Origin: Anagrus nilaparvatae | Lineage: Eukaryota > Arthropoda > Insecta > Hymenoptera > Mymaridae | Reading direction: 5' to 3' | DNA length: 64,000 nucleotides | NCBI GenBank assembly: GCA_022575985.1 | Contig: JAKSXM010000288.1 | Span: 3,561,501 to 3,625,500, forward strand | Part shown: one piece after another, positions 36,438 to 47,229 of the stretch | Layout of the letters: every line of letters begins with the position of its first letter | Position numbering within the stretch: the stretch's first letter is position 1 | The notes under the pieces: model-generated | What the model saw: the letters and a program-made list of their open reading frames with translations, nothing else | What the model was told of the DNA's origin: nothing | Databases searched by the model: none | Translations under genes and position numbers: made by a program

Positions 36438-37605
36438 GTCGAGAAGCCAGCGTATCATTCCGTATGCACGAAATCCGATCGCGTGTTGAAGTGATAGACA
36501 CCAAGTAGATTATAGTTTTTTGACCCGCTAATTCCGAATCTGCAGTTATTTTTTGTCTAAAACTGGTACGTTTGCCGCTAGAGGGCGTTTAGGGGGGGTA
36601 AAAACGCTATTTTTCGCAAATATCTCGGAAGCTACGCGTCCTAAGATACTTAAACCCAAGAAACATATAATTTTTTGACCCGCTGATTCAGAATCTGCAG
36701 TTATTTTTTGTCTAAAACTGGTGCGTTTGCCGCTAGAGGGCGTTTAGGGGGGTAAAAACGCTATTTTCGCAAATATTTTGGAAGCTATTTACTTTTGATA
36801 CTTTAAAACCAAGTAATTTATAGTTTTTAGAACCGCTGATTTGAAATAAAATATATCTATTAAGCAGAATGCTTTGTCACTTGATCCACTTTGGTTTGGT
36901 TACGTTCAGATAGACGATCAATTTGTACCAAAAAAAAATGATTTCATTTTCCCTTCTATAAATGATTTAGTTCCTAATTGCACATGCAAGAAATGTGCTA
37001 CCAAAAATTGCCTTTGCAGATCATATAGCATACCATGTATATTATTTTGCTAATGTAAAAAAGAAAAAACTTGTAAAAATACTAATTAAGTATTAATGTA
37101 CTTTAATAAAATTCATTAAAAAATTATTTGATAAAAGTAAATGGTATAAATTTCTAAAGTTTGTTTTTAAATTTATAAATTAAAATTTTGAAGCAATTTA
37201 AATTAAATATAGACTGTTTAAAGATTCCGTAAAAAAGATTTTTTTTCATAATTATTAAAATAAATTGTAATTGAAATTCCTTACCCCTATAAAAAAAAAA
37301 CGCCCTCTAGCGGCAAACGCACCAGTTTAAGAGAAAAAATAACTGCAGATTCTGAATCAGCGGGTCAAAAAACTATATATTTCTTGGGATTAAGTATCTT
37401 AGGACGCGTAGCTTCCGAGATATTTGCGAAAAATAGCGTTTTTACCCCCCCTAAACGCCCTCTAGCGGCAAACGTACCAGTTTTAGACAAAAAATAACTG
37501 CAGATTCGGAATTAGCGGGTCAAAAAACTATAATCTACTTGGTGTCTATCACTTCAACACGCGATCGGATTTCGTGCATACGGAATGATACGCTGGCTTC
37601 TCGAC
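36438..37605. mobile_element. Foldback element with TA flanks and a cysteine-rich ORF remnant
   Basis: The arms begin GTCGAGAAGCCAGCGTATCA and are nearly identical in inverse for over 150 bp. A segment built on CTGCAGTTATTTTTTGTC and GCCGCTAGAGGGCG occurs twice in each arm. TA dinucleotides flank both ends (36436-36437 and 37606-37607), as expected for a TA target site. The centre is not palindromic and carries the frame at 36850-37053. Confidence 0.8.
36850..37053 (+). pseudogene. Cysteine-rich C-terminal fragment of an unknown (probably transposon) protein
   Basis: Sixty-seven codons follow a TAA at 36847 and end at TAA 37051, with no initiating ATG. A hydrophobic part (DPLWFGYVQ) is followed by NDLVPNC and a cluster spaced C-x-C-x2-C-x4-C-x-C-x6-C-x4-C. 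Tails of this tesmin/CRC-like type occur at the end of proteins encoded by several arthropod mobile elements. The fragment lies in the non-palindromic centre of the foldback element, suggesting it is what remains of the ancestral autonomous element's gene, or captured cargo. Confidence 0.5.
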
Positions 37606-37625
37606 TATATTGATGCTATTTTTTA

Positions 37626-37706
37626 AGCTGTAAGCCAATCCTGTAAGCGGGCGCTCTCTCACCTTCTCATGGCTTCAATTTTAAATAAAGGGATTGGCTT
37701 ACAGCT
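37626..37706. mobile_element. 81-bp MITE-like inverted repeat
   Basis: AGCTGTAAGCCAATCC at 37626-37641 is exactly mirrored at 37691-37706. The core is GC-rich compared with the flanks. It sits 20 bp from the end of the preceding foldback element. Confidence 0.6.
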
Positions 37707-39200
37707 GAAAAAAATGGCGTCCATACAGAACTCATAAAGCAATATTTCTTTAAAAACATTTAATAGTTTAATAATTTTAATAATTTTTTTAATAATATTT
37801 TTTTTTATTTGATCTATAAAAAATTTTAAAAATTGATTGCATATTAATTTAATAATAGAGGATCTAAATTATTAAATTTTGATAAATTATACTTTTAAAA
37901 TATAAGAATGTTGCATGATAAAGCGTTATTTATGTATATCATGTTTATTAAACCAAAATTTTTATAATAATAATTAAAAAAGTAAATTATAATTACGTAT
38001 ATTTTAATATTTAATAGCTAATCAATTTTTTTTTATTCATTTGTTTGCATGAAATAAAACAATTAAAAGCTAAAATAATTTTTCCTTTGAACACAGGATT
38101 AAGCGTTTCATTTTTTTAAATTTACATTTACTTATATTTTTATTTTGCTTATTGCGTAATACTTTCATAAAAATACTAGAAAATAACCAAACAATTTTTT
38201 AAATGGGTAATAGAAATGGACCTAAAAATTAGGTAAAAGTCTGAGATTTTGTGAAAAACTATTAGACTGGATTCCGCGGTACATTTAAAAATATGCGCTT
38301 GAAGAACCAACTTTGAATACTCAAGCTTAAAGTTTAATAAAAAAATGACACTTTTGGACAAAAAAGATTTTTTTTTTTTTGGGATTCCGTAAGGTTTTTT
38401 TAAAAACCGCATAGTAGAATATAAAATTCAGAGTAAAATTGTTTAAACTTTTTGTCAAAAATTGAGAAACATATTTCATTTTGGAGCAATTGAGCCTTCC
38501 GTCTTGAAAATTAACATGAAAAATTATTTTCAAATACAAAATATGTTTAAATAAGTTTATTCATAATCCCAGACTTTTATCTCACACTTGTCAATTTCAT
38601 TTAGTTATTTGAATAAAATTTCATTCTTAAGTTTGAATGTCTATTTCAATATAGTAAAGGTCTATTAAAGATTTTTCCAAGTTATCATATCCAATAGCGT
38701 AGGCCGAAAAAAAAGTCGCGTTAGTGTTTAATCGTCAAATCCAGGTCTAAAACTGATCTGTAGCAAATTTCAGCCGAAACATAAACATAACCCCATAACC
38801 TTTACACATTCAACTAAAATCTTAAAGATCATCTAAGTAGCTTTAAAATCCATGAGCAAGATGAAATATTGATAAAAATAATACTTTAAAATTAAAATTT
38901 CAGCCTGACCGGGCATTGCTTGTGATAGGGAATTTTTTTAGAGTCTAAAGCCAAAAAACTTCTTAAGTAAACACAATCTAAATTAATGGAACATGTGTTC
39001 TAAATCTGAAATTCCGAAAAACAATTTAATTTTTTTCTCGAGAGTGGACCTTGAAAGATATGCTTGTCCCGAGCTTACTCGTTTTATCATAGAAAGGCTA
39101 AACATAACCTAAAATTTAATTAAAAATATATAGTTTCAAGTGATCTGGATACCTCATCATATTACTTAGTGTTCCATAATTTGGTGACCGATTACCTCAA

Positions 39201-39495
39201 GCCAGTTTGTTTATCCAGTTTGCTTGGCAATTTGGGTAAGCCAAATTGACTATTCAGCATGTTTAGTCAACTTGTTTAGACATTTCCTTAAGCCCGTTTG
39301 ATTAGCCATTTTGGTAAGCTAACATGATTAGCCATTTTGTTAAGCCAGTTTGATAAGCCATGTTGTTAAGCCAATTTGATTAGCCAGCATGTTCAACCAT
39401 GTTGATAAACCTGTTTGATAAGTCATTTTGATAAGCCAGCTTGTTTAGCCAATTTGTTAAACCAATCTGATTAGCCATTTTATTAGCCAGTTAGG
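39201..39495 (+). repeat. 13-bp tandem array, orientation A
   Basis: About 22 consecutive units follow the pattern GCCANNTTGNTWA with a strict 13-base period, for example GCCAGTTTGATAA, GCCATGTTGTTAA, GCCAATTTGATTA in succession. Divergence between units is moderate while the period is kept. Confidence 0.85.
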
Positions 39496-39700
39496 CTTAA
39501 TAAAATGGCATAACAAGCTAGCTTAATAAAACGATCAAAAAACCTGGTTAAAAAAATTTGCTAATCAAACTGGCTAATTAAACTGGCTTAAACAAATAGC
39601 TGAATAAGCTATTTAATCAAACTGGCTAAACAAGTTGGCTTAACAAAGTCGCTAATCAAACTGGCTTAATAAGCTGGCTTAACCAAATGGCCATTTATTT
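39496..39700 (-). repeat. 13-bp tandem array, orientation B (left copy)
   Basis: Units are the reverse complement of the preceding array (for example AATCAAACTGGCT, AAACAAGTTGGCT), and the two arrays meet head to head near 39495. The 13-base period is kept for most of the array. Confidence 0.75.
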
Positions 39701-39714
39701 TCACCAAAGCTTAG

Positions 39715-40480
39715 TATATTTGCCAGTGGATCAGATTTTTCTGCAATAAGTCCATTTTTAGTGACAAAACTCTGTTTACTCCCTAGATCATGTTTTTACC
39801 CCAAGAGGGGCCTATTTGACCCCTTACAGTACAATTTTCATGCAAACTGAATTTTCTAGTCACTTAATCATACTTTGCTAGTTGTAAATTTATTTTTAAA
39901 AGCGAAACTCTGTTTACGCCACAGATTACAATTTTGTCCAAAACAGGCCCATTTGTTCCCCCCCCCCCCCTAAGATTAATTTTCACCTAGGCTAAGCATT
40001 TTTGTCGTTGGATTATATTTTTTGTCCATAAGTCCATTTTTTTTTAATGACAAAACTCTGTTTTCTACCTAAATCTTGCTTTTACCCCAAGGGGGCCTAT
40101 TTGACCCCTTACAGTTCAATTTTCATGCAAGCTTAATTTTCTAGTCACTGAAGTCACTGAATCATATTATTTCTGGTCAGCGGCCAGAAAGCACGTATTT
40201 CCCGGCCGCTGCGCGACCGGCAAAGACGCGTTTTCTCGCCACTGATGCAGAAAAATCGTATACGACCCTGGGCCATAAAAAAAGAATGCCCCAAATCGCA
40301 GTTTACCATCCTCGGCTTCGCCTCGGAAGGTAATTTACGTGCGATTTGGGCCATTCTTTATTTTTCTGGCCATGGGTCGTAATATACTATTCCTAACTTT
40401 GCTCCATTTTAATTGACAAAATCATATTTACTCTCTGAAATAGACTTAACTCCGGAGGAGGGGTAATCTGCCCTTTTGAG
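39715..40480 (+). repeat. Irregular tandem repeat of about 140 bp
   Basis: The segment AAAACTCTGTTTACTCCCTAGATC...CCCCAAGAGGGGCCTATTTGACCCC near 39765-39830 recurs diverged near 39902-39965 and closely near 40055-40112. The tail TTCATGCAA..TGAATTTTCTAGTCAC follows two of the three copies. The third-copy side is interrupted by the small repeat at 40165-40395. Confidence 0.65.
40165..40395. repeat. Dispersed small repeat with palindromic core (most complete copy)
   Basis: GGTCGTATACG-like ends and a core in which CCAAATCGCAGTTTACCATCC is mirrored by GGAAGGTAATTTACGTGCGATTTGG around CTCGGCTTCGCCTCGG. Related fragments are at 3031, 26575 and 51765. A minus-strand frame (40154-40354) is incidental. 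Confidence 0.55.
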
Positions 40481-40929
40481 TTAATTTGTTACCTGTGAGA
40501 ATTATTACCCGTTTACATGATTTCTTCTTTGAGTTAACTCTCGTCAAGAGTTTTTTATCCCAACAATATTCTTTAACGGGTGAACGGGGGGTGGGGTTCG
40601 AATTGCATCTTCAAATTCTTATTCTCCCCACGGATATATTTTACCCCTGGGTGTCTATTTTACTACCCCATGATAAATATTTTAAAAAATTATTTTTTTT
40701 TTCTTTGTGCATAAAATTTGCGATTTTTTGAAAAACGCTGTACAAAGCTACGTGTCGTTTTGTGCACAACTTTGTGTACAATGTTTGTACAGGTTTTTTA
40801 TGTCCGGGATGTTAATTTCAGTAGAAGCTTTCTGAATTATGTTCCTTTTTTTACGTAATAGGTAGCCCTAAAAAAGGCCAGTTAGTTGTTTGAGCATATG
40901 GTGCGTGATATATTTCAGCCACACATCTT

Positions 40930-41015
40930 TAATATAATAAATCGCACACATACAGCAAATTCAATGCACACCAAGTATACAAATACACAAACATACACAA
41001 ACATACAAAAGATTA
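40930..41015. repeat. CA/ATAC-rich low-complexity run
   Basis: Repeats of ACACAA and ACATAC spacing across about 80 bp, immediately before the GC-rich repeat copy. Confidence 0.5.
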
Positions 41016-41019
41016 AAAA

Positions 41020-41612
41020 CAAGACTCACATTTATTCCAAAACGAGCACCTTGTGCTCAGATGACTTCTCCTGACCAGGAATTTCAACGACTACCTCTTC
41101 AAGCCTACGAGCTCGGAAAAGCTAAGCGATTCAACAATCACAGCTTACGAGCTGTTTGAATACTGAGGATTCAAAGTCTGAAAACCAAGTGCACCAAGCA
41201 CACTAGCAAAAAATCTTTCATACACAGTTATGGTCAAAGGTAACCACGTGCGTGAAGACTGAAGTCAGGACAGCAAATGCTGCTTTGGCCAGAGTCATGG
41301 TTATATTCATAAGGCTTCGCTGTCTTCGACCTCGTTCACTGATTGGAGCGCGTGCATTAAAATCAGTTACGAAGTTTGCCATGCATGCCATAATACATAC
41401 ACGTAAGGGAGCAAAGGCAAAGGCCAACGCTAAGGGCTGCAAAGCTAGAGAAGCGCGGCAAAGTCAAACCAAAGGCAGTGAAGGCCCGCGGCAAAGCCAA
41501 ACAAAGACTACACGCAGCCAAGCTTGCCAGTATCAAGGAGCAACCATAAAACGCGGCAAAGCCAAGCAAAGACTCGCGGCCAAGCCCGCCCGTGTCAAGG
41601 AGCAATAGTACC
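41020..41612 (+). repeat. Second copy of the GC-rich promoter-bearing repeat
   Basis: From AAAACAAGACTCACATTT on, the sequence follows the reverse complement of 12115-11600: GTGCTCAG, TCTCCTGACCAGGAA, CCTACGAGCTCGGAAAA, then GACTTCAG-type and CCAAT-type segments. The distal part repeats CGCGGCAAAGCCAA and AGACTACACGCAGCCAAG units. The Lys/Ala/Gln-rich frame of 118 codons at 41252-41608 comes from these repeats and is not conserved in frame with the other copy. It lies inside the giant foldback element. Confidence 0.6.
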
Positions 41613-41651
41613 AAAACACCTACAATTTTTTAATGTCTGAAAGTATCATCC

Positions 41652-42078
41652 TGGCTTAACAAAATAGCTAAACAACCTGGCTAGAGAACATGACTAAACA
41701 AACTGGTTAATCCATTTGTGTTATCAATATGGCTAAACAAGCTAGCTAAAAAAATAGCTAACCAATCTGGCTTAACTAATTAGCTAATAAAAATGGCTTA
41801 TCGACATGGCTATACAAGCTGGTTAAAGAAAGTGATTAAATAAGCTGGCTAAACAAACTTGCTAATTATACTGGCTTAAAAAAATGGCTAAACAAACTGG
41901 CTAATATGGCTAAGCAAGTTGGTTAAACAAACTGGCTAATCGCACTGGTTTAACAAAATTACTAAATCATCTGACAAAAAAAAATGAATAGTCAAAATGG
42001 CTTAACAACATGACTAAATAAGTTGAAAAAAACAAAAAACAAAATGGTTAGTCAATTTAGCTTACCGAAATGGCAAGT
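41652..42078 (-). repeat. 13-bp tandem array, orientation B (right copy)
   Basis: Roughly 30 units of type GGCTAAACAAACT, the reverse complement of the left arm array. Examples in succession are GGCTTAACAAAAT, AGCTAAACAACCT and GACTAAACAAACT. Divergence is moderate, with some slips of period towards 42000. Confidence 0.85.
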
Positions 42079-42469
42079 AACTAAGAATTGTTTGCAATCA
42101 TACTCCGAAAAACTTTAATGAATTTAGATGTTTCTAAAATGTTTGGGCGTTTTTCAGGTAATTTATCACAAAATTTTAGGTCAAAGCGTAATGTAATCAG
42201 GTGTTCAGAACACTCGGAATTATCGAAGGCCTTAACGCTAATGAAATAAATAATTCAAAGGTAAAATTACATCCGATTTGTTTGAAACTCGCTACAGATT
42301 AGTTTTAGACCTGGACTTGACGATTAAGCACTACCCAACGCGACTTTTTTTCAGCCTACACTAATATCCAACTTCTTCAAAATTTAACAATACAGTCATT
42401 TGAGTTATATGAGCATCATTTCAAATTTCATTTTTCACTCGACACATATTATGAAATAGACATCCAATA

Positions 42470-43440
42470 GAATATTATAACTTTTAGAAAACTAAAAAAT
42501 ATGTACATCATAGGCAAAACTAATGATGATGGCTCACACTGTTTTTCGCAAGAGTTCATTATTTCATTTCCTTATTTCATTATTTCATTTTTGTTTATTA
42601 CATTAGTTCCATTATGAGCATAAAATTTCTTTTAAAAAGTTTTCATTTAAAAAACTAATGATTGTGATTATACCCATTTTTAATGTTTAGAAAACAGTTC
42701 TAATAATGTTTAACTTTGTTTGACTCTAAGTTTTTCTAGGCGATTGAATATGATTTTCGTAATCTCTTTAAAAATAAATCTAGCACCCTTAAATCTGCAA
42801 GAACACCCCTAAACAGAAGTGTTTTTGTGGTATTCTTTAAAGGTAACAAGTTCTAAATTTCTATATGTTATTCTAGACCAAGTTCTAGTCGATAATTCTG
42901 AATGTTATAATCCAAAGAATTAAAAATGATTACAAAACCCTTAAATCTTGCAAAGCATTCCTAAAAAGGGGTGTATTCACAGATTTAAAGGTGTTACTTT
43001 AATTTTAACTTTTTGGACCTCGAAATTCCAAAACTCGTTATTTTTTAGGAATTTTGCCAAAACGCCTTTTTTAGGCATGTTTTTGTAGATTTAAGAAGTT
43101 AAATTCATTTTTAATTCTTTGAACCTAGAAATACGAATAAAGTTACCGCAGATGACAATTGAATTTTACTACTAATCATTAGTTTAGCCTTTTATAAACA
43201 TAATAATTTTTTTTAGTTTGTTATAAATGTTAGGTACAAATTTTTAGTCATCATTGAAATCTCACAAAAATTTATAACTAATACTTTTAACAAAAAGTTG
43301 ATTTTATTAATAAACAACATTAAAAATATTACATTAAGGCTTTAAAAATGCACAGAAATTGTAAAAATCATAAAAAGCATTAAAGCAAGTTTTGAAAAAT
43401 TTAATAATCAAATAAGTTCTTTGAATATACATTTGAATGA
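42470..43440. other. AT-rich DNA with short foldbacks related to the 3.3 kb element
   Basis: Between about 42770 and 43110, motifs such as ACCCTTAAATCTGCAAGAACACCCCTAAA and CCTAAAAAGGGGTGT recur in both orientations. They resemble the CCCCTAAAAGGGG segments of the element at 3295-4498. No gene is seen. Confidence 0.4.
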
Positions 43441-43470
43441 AATGTGGTATTTTTTATAGCCACTCAAGTC

Positions 43471-45216
43471 ATGCAAGAAAATTGGCAAGCAGATTACATC
43501 TGTAACAATGATACTAACTTACCGGGCAATCAGCAAAGTTTACGTTATACACCTTTTCCTAATAATTACCCCTATGGAAATCCTGAGTCAGGTTGGTGGG
43601 GTTATTATCCATTACCTCCATTTCCACATACAAATCCAAATTTTTTAAATCCACCTATGCCATTCCCAAAATTTTATGATCCATTTTTTTATTATTATCA
43701 TTATAACGGATATTATCCACCATATTTTTATCCTTATTATGGCAACTCTTATCCTGGATCTTTAGATTCTCAAAGTTCTGATTCGAATTCTTGCTTAAGT
43801 GATGATTCTACTAGACTCATTCACCCAAATATTATGAGAAGTAACAGTGATGATTTAGGATTTTATGATAACCTAAACAGAAATTCTAATTTTTACGCAG
43901 GTTTGCAGTGGAATAATAATTATCACATGAGACCTGACTCTACTGAAATTACTGGATACATTGACGGCTTTACATACGATGAGGAAAATGACAAAAACGA
44001 AACATTTTTTACTGAATCAATGGATAAACTGTCTTCAGCAAGTCCTAATGAAATAGAAGAAACCGTTAAAACTTCTTGTTCCCCAATTTCATCTACATCA
44101 ATTGCTTCATCAGTTGCTTATCAACAAAATAATAAATCAAATATTCTCAATGGAAGTTCTAAAGATACATTATCAGAATCAACAGATTCAAGTTCAGATT
44201 CTGCATCTTATCTAGTTTATTCTACAAGATTCATGCCTGATCGATCAGCAGTAATAAATAATTCAAATCAAGATAATAGCAGATCTTCAATTAGTTCCCG
44301 AAATTCTATCGAGGCTAACAGTTTAAACGAATATCAACTGAATGAAAATAATCATGAATCAACTGATATTGAGGAAAATTTAAATGATAATGAAGAAGAT
44401 AATGAAGATGATGACATTAGTACTACAGTTAGCGTTAGCTTACCACTTAGAGTTAAATTTTCTATTAATGAAAACAATAAAGACATGATGACTGTTACTG
44501 TTGGTGATAGTAAAATACTATCGCAAAAACAAATTATCAAAGACTCTTGTTATAATAATTTAGATCAAAATGAAACTACTGTAAATTTTACATTAAAAAG
44601 ACCTACTCGGGAAAATACAGTTCCAACACAAATTTTGAATAATGATGTGGAAAAGAGTAAAGATAGAAATGAAGCACCAAACGAAAATATAAGTAAACTT
44701 GATAATGTTAATGACTCTAAAGATATTACATTAGATAGTACAGATTTAGAAGTGACACGATCAACTAGGCAATCAGCAAAATATCAAAGAACTCAAACTC
44801 ATTCTAGATTATATCGCTTGTTAAGTGACGAATTTCTGGTCAGTAAAGACACAAAACCAAGTTTGGATGAAGTAGCCATATTAAATTCTGAAGATTCTTA
44901 TTCTCAAAATAATAACAGAGTAAAATCACCAGTGATAGTTGATGAACATCCCTGGAAAAGATTTAATGATAATGAAAGTAAATTAATTAAAAATCGATCT
45001 CGATATAATTCAAGGCCAAAATCTTTAGATTGTGATGCCATGTTGAGAAATTATCAATACAATGATAATTTTTCAAGGAAAAATAAAAATAGCATTTCCT
45101 GTCCTAGAGTTAAAAGCACAAAAAATGTTCCTAAAAATTCAAAAAACTACCTCAATACTGAAAGCAAGATTCCTATAAAATGTCCTACTCCTGCCAGTTT
45201 ACATAAACATTGCTGA
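43471..45216 (+). CDS. Long low-complexity protein of unknown function
   Basis: A splice acceptor (TTTTTATAG) ends at 43459. The first ATG after it is 43471, giving 581 residues. The frame is open to 43444 but those bases precede the acceptor. Residues 1-100 are very rich in Tyr, Pro, Phe and Asn (PFFYYYHYNGYYPPYFYPYY). A long Ser/Asn/Asp/Glu-rich part follows, with an acidic run at about 305-320. After it comes a short hydrophobic, conserved-looking block SVSLPLRVKFSI at about 321-332. RVKF there fits the RVxF consensus for protein phosphatase 1 binding, but such matches arise by chance. A Lys/Arg/Ser-rich C-terminus ends in HKHC. Codon use and freedom from stops over 1.7 kb argue for a real gene. 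A 5' non-coding exon must lie upstream. I do not recognise the family. Confidence 0.6.
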   Translation: MQENWQADYICNNDTNLPGNQQSLRYTPFPNNYPYGNPESGWWGYYPLPPFPHTNPNFLNPPMPFPKFYDPFFYYYHYNGYYPPYFYPYYGNSYPGSLDSQSSDSNSCLSDDSTRLIHPNIMRSNSDDLGFYDNLNRNSNFYAGLQWNNNYHMRPDSTEITGYIDGFTYDEENDKNETFFTESMDKLSSASPNEIEETVKTSCSPISSTSIASSVAYQQNNKSNILNGSSKDTLSESTDSSSDSASYLVYSTRFMPDRSAVINNSNQDNSRSSISSRNSIEANSLNEYQLNENNHESTDIEENLNDNEEDNEDDDISTTVSVSLPLRVKFSINENNKDMMTVTVGDSKILSQKQIIKDSCYNNLDQNETTVNFTLKRPTRENTVPTQILNNDVEKSKDRNEAPNENISKLDNVNDSKDITLDSTDLEVTRSTRQSAKYQRTQTHSRLYRLLSDEFLVSKDTKPSLDEVAILNSEDSYSQNNNRVKSPVIVDEHPWKRFNDNESKLIKNRSRYNSRPKSLDCDAMLRNYQYNDNFSRKNKNSISCPRVKSTKNVPKNSKNYLNTESKIPIKCPTPASLHKHC

Positions 45217-45496
45217 TAAGCCGTTAGTGTAACAAGGACGAAATTTTTAGGCCCAATGGTCTATTGGCTTACTAAGTCTTTTTAGTCATGCAACCAATAG
45301 CGTCTTCTAGGGTACAGACGTCACGTGATTTTTTGTTCCTATATCGGTACTTATGTAAAATATTCATTCAAATTTTGGTTTTTCAAATTCTACTCTTTTC
45401 TTATTTATACTTCTACTATCGTTATCTCTATTTATCTCTATATTTTTATTTAAGGAGCCAAGAGTCAACTGTTCATATAAAAAACTATAAAAATTA

Positions 45497-46324
45497 TAGG
45501 GGGAGACCGCTACCTTTGGGAAACTAAATTACAATCTATAATTATGGATGACTTTAATATGTTGAAAAAACACCCCCGATATCCTCAATATGTTATTAAG
45601 TAAGATTTTTTGGCCATTTTTAAAATTACGTTACTGCAAACAAACACTGCTGGTTGGTCTCATTTTCTTCGTGGAAGTGTCACCTTTCAAGCCCCGTAAA
45701 CCGCAATTTTTTATCACTAATTTTCTCATCACCAAATAGCTATTTTTGGCATAAAATGACTAATTTATGAATCGCTGCCAAAATTGTAATTTTTGACAAA
45801 AATGGGTTTCATGGATCTCAAAAATTTTCTACAAGCTTGAAGTTTCTAAGGACCTTAAAATAGCATCTATCAAACAAATACTTGAAATTTTTAGAGTAGA
45901 AAATTTGTAATTAAAAAACTAATTTGTAGAAAATTTTTGAGACCTATAAAACCTATTTTCGTCAAAAGTTACAATTTTCGCAAAAATTTTAAAATTGGTC
46001 ATTGTGAGGCAAAAATGGACGTTTGGCCAGAAACTACAGCGATGAGTAAATTAGTGATAAAAAATTGTGGTCTACGGGGCTTAAAAGATGACATTTAAAA
46101 AAAATGAGACTAACCGGAAGTCGATAGAATAAGAAAAAAGGCTGCAGCGTTATATTGAAAATTACCAAAAACCCGATTCAATAACATTGAGCTCTGCGTT
46201 TCTGAGCTCAAAAGGTTCATTGGAATAAAGAGAAGATATTAGGGTGTTTTTTCAACATATTATTAAAGTCATCCATAACAATAGATTTTGCAATTTAATT
46301 TTCTATAGGTAGTGCTCTCCCCTT
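45497..46324. mobile_element. Inverted-repeat element just downstream of the long ORF
   Basis: The left end (ATAGGGGGAGACCGCTACCT, then TATGGATGACTTTAATATGT and GTTGAAAAAACACCC) is mirrored near 46225-46324. The interior is only partly palindromic and shares blocks (CTAAT/GATAAAAAATTG, AACCGGAAG) with 57460-57800. Non-coding. Confidence 0.7.
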
Positions 46325-46329
46325 TTTAG

Positions 46330-47225
46330 TATGTGCTACATGATTTTATGAGGACTAATTTTAAACTGTGCAATAACGCTTGAAGAATCAAGAGATTATC
46401 ATTTTTCTGTACAAACTTGTATTTCCGTTTTTACAAACGAATGGTGCAAGAAATTTTCTTTCTCTTTTTTTATTTTTAATATGTGACTCTTGGCCCTTAT
46501 TTTATTATATCTTTTGAGTTTTATTTTCTTTTATATTAGACAATGAAAGAGAATGATCGATTATTTGTGTTTTATTTCAGTATTTTGATGATTATTTTAT
46601 TAAAAATTAAATTAGCTATAGCTATATATTTTTAAATTTTCAATCCTACATTTTTTTGTTTCCTAATTTTAATACTTTTATCTCAATTCCGTTTTATAAA
46701 AAAAAAAATTTTTTATCGAAATTTACTTCTGCATTAAACTAGTCTAGATAATAATAATATTAAAATTATTTCAAGATCAGTAAATTAATCGTGTGTCTAA
46801 ATAAAATTAATTAAATCAGTACTTTTAGTAGATCAAAATATCGAATATCGTCTAAGAAAATTTCTTTAAGTATAATTAAAGCTTTTTTAATATTATTGTT
46901 TTCTAGACTACAAATTATTTATTTTTGAAGGAATGTTTTTGAAGCAAACGTTTTTCATTTTTTAAGCAAATACCTATTTTAATGAGCATGAAAGGTTCCA
47001 CATCCCAATATGTAGATAGTTTATTAGTCTAGTGTAGCCACTAATACGTTATAAACATTTTGAATGACAACGAAAAGGTAGCCTACTTCGAATTTTCAGC
47101 TTATTCCTAAAAATAGCTAAATATGAATTCGTAGGGCACCTAGTTATGTACCTCCAGTTCAAATTTTTGTAGCCCAAATGTTACATTTTGTATTTATTGT
47201 TTTTAATTTAAAAAACCCCAGCATT
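46330..47225. other. AT-rich DNA, nothing identified
   Basis: Low-complexity A/T-rich DNA between two inverted-repeat elements. No splice-bounded exon or RNA gene was found. Confidence 0.5.
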
Positions 47226-47229
47226 ATTT

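Larger units (their letters stand above)
38633..42467. mobile_element. Giant (3.8 kb) foldback element with 13-bp tandem arrays
   Basis: Outer arms are recognisable by GAATGTCTATTTCAATATA (38633) mirrored near 42449-42467. They are clearer at 38698-38765 (AAAAAAAAGTCGCGTTAGTG, TTAATCGTCAAATCCAGGTC) mirrored at 42300-42358. Inside the arms lie 13-bp tandem arrays (listed separately). The centre holds a repeat of about 140 bp, a small palindromic repeat and a copy of the GC-rich promoter-bearing repeat. No transposase frame is seen. The structure resembles Drosophila FB elements: long inverted repeats made partly of short tandem repeats. Confidence 0.7.

Noticed and set aside
41252..41608. Lys/Ala/Gln-rich frame considered as a histone (H2A, H2B or H1) relative
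   Set aside because: No histone-fold or linker-histone core is present, the composition follows from the repeat units, and the other copy has stops in this frame. Only the promoter-like layout recalls histone genes.
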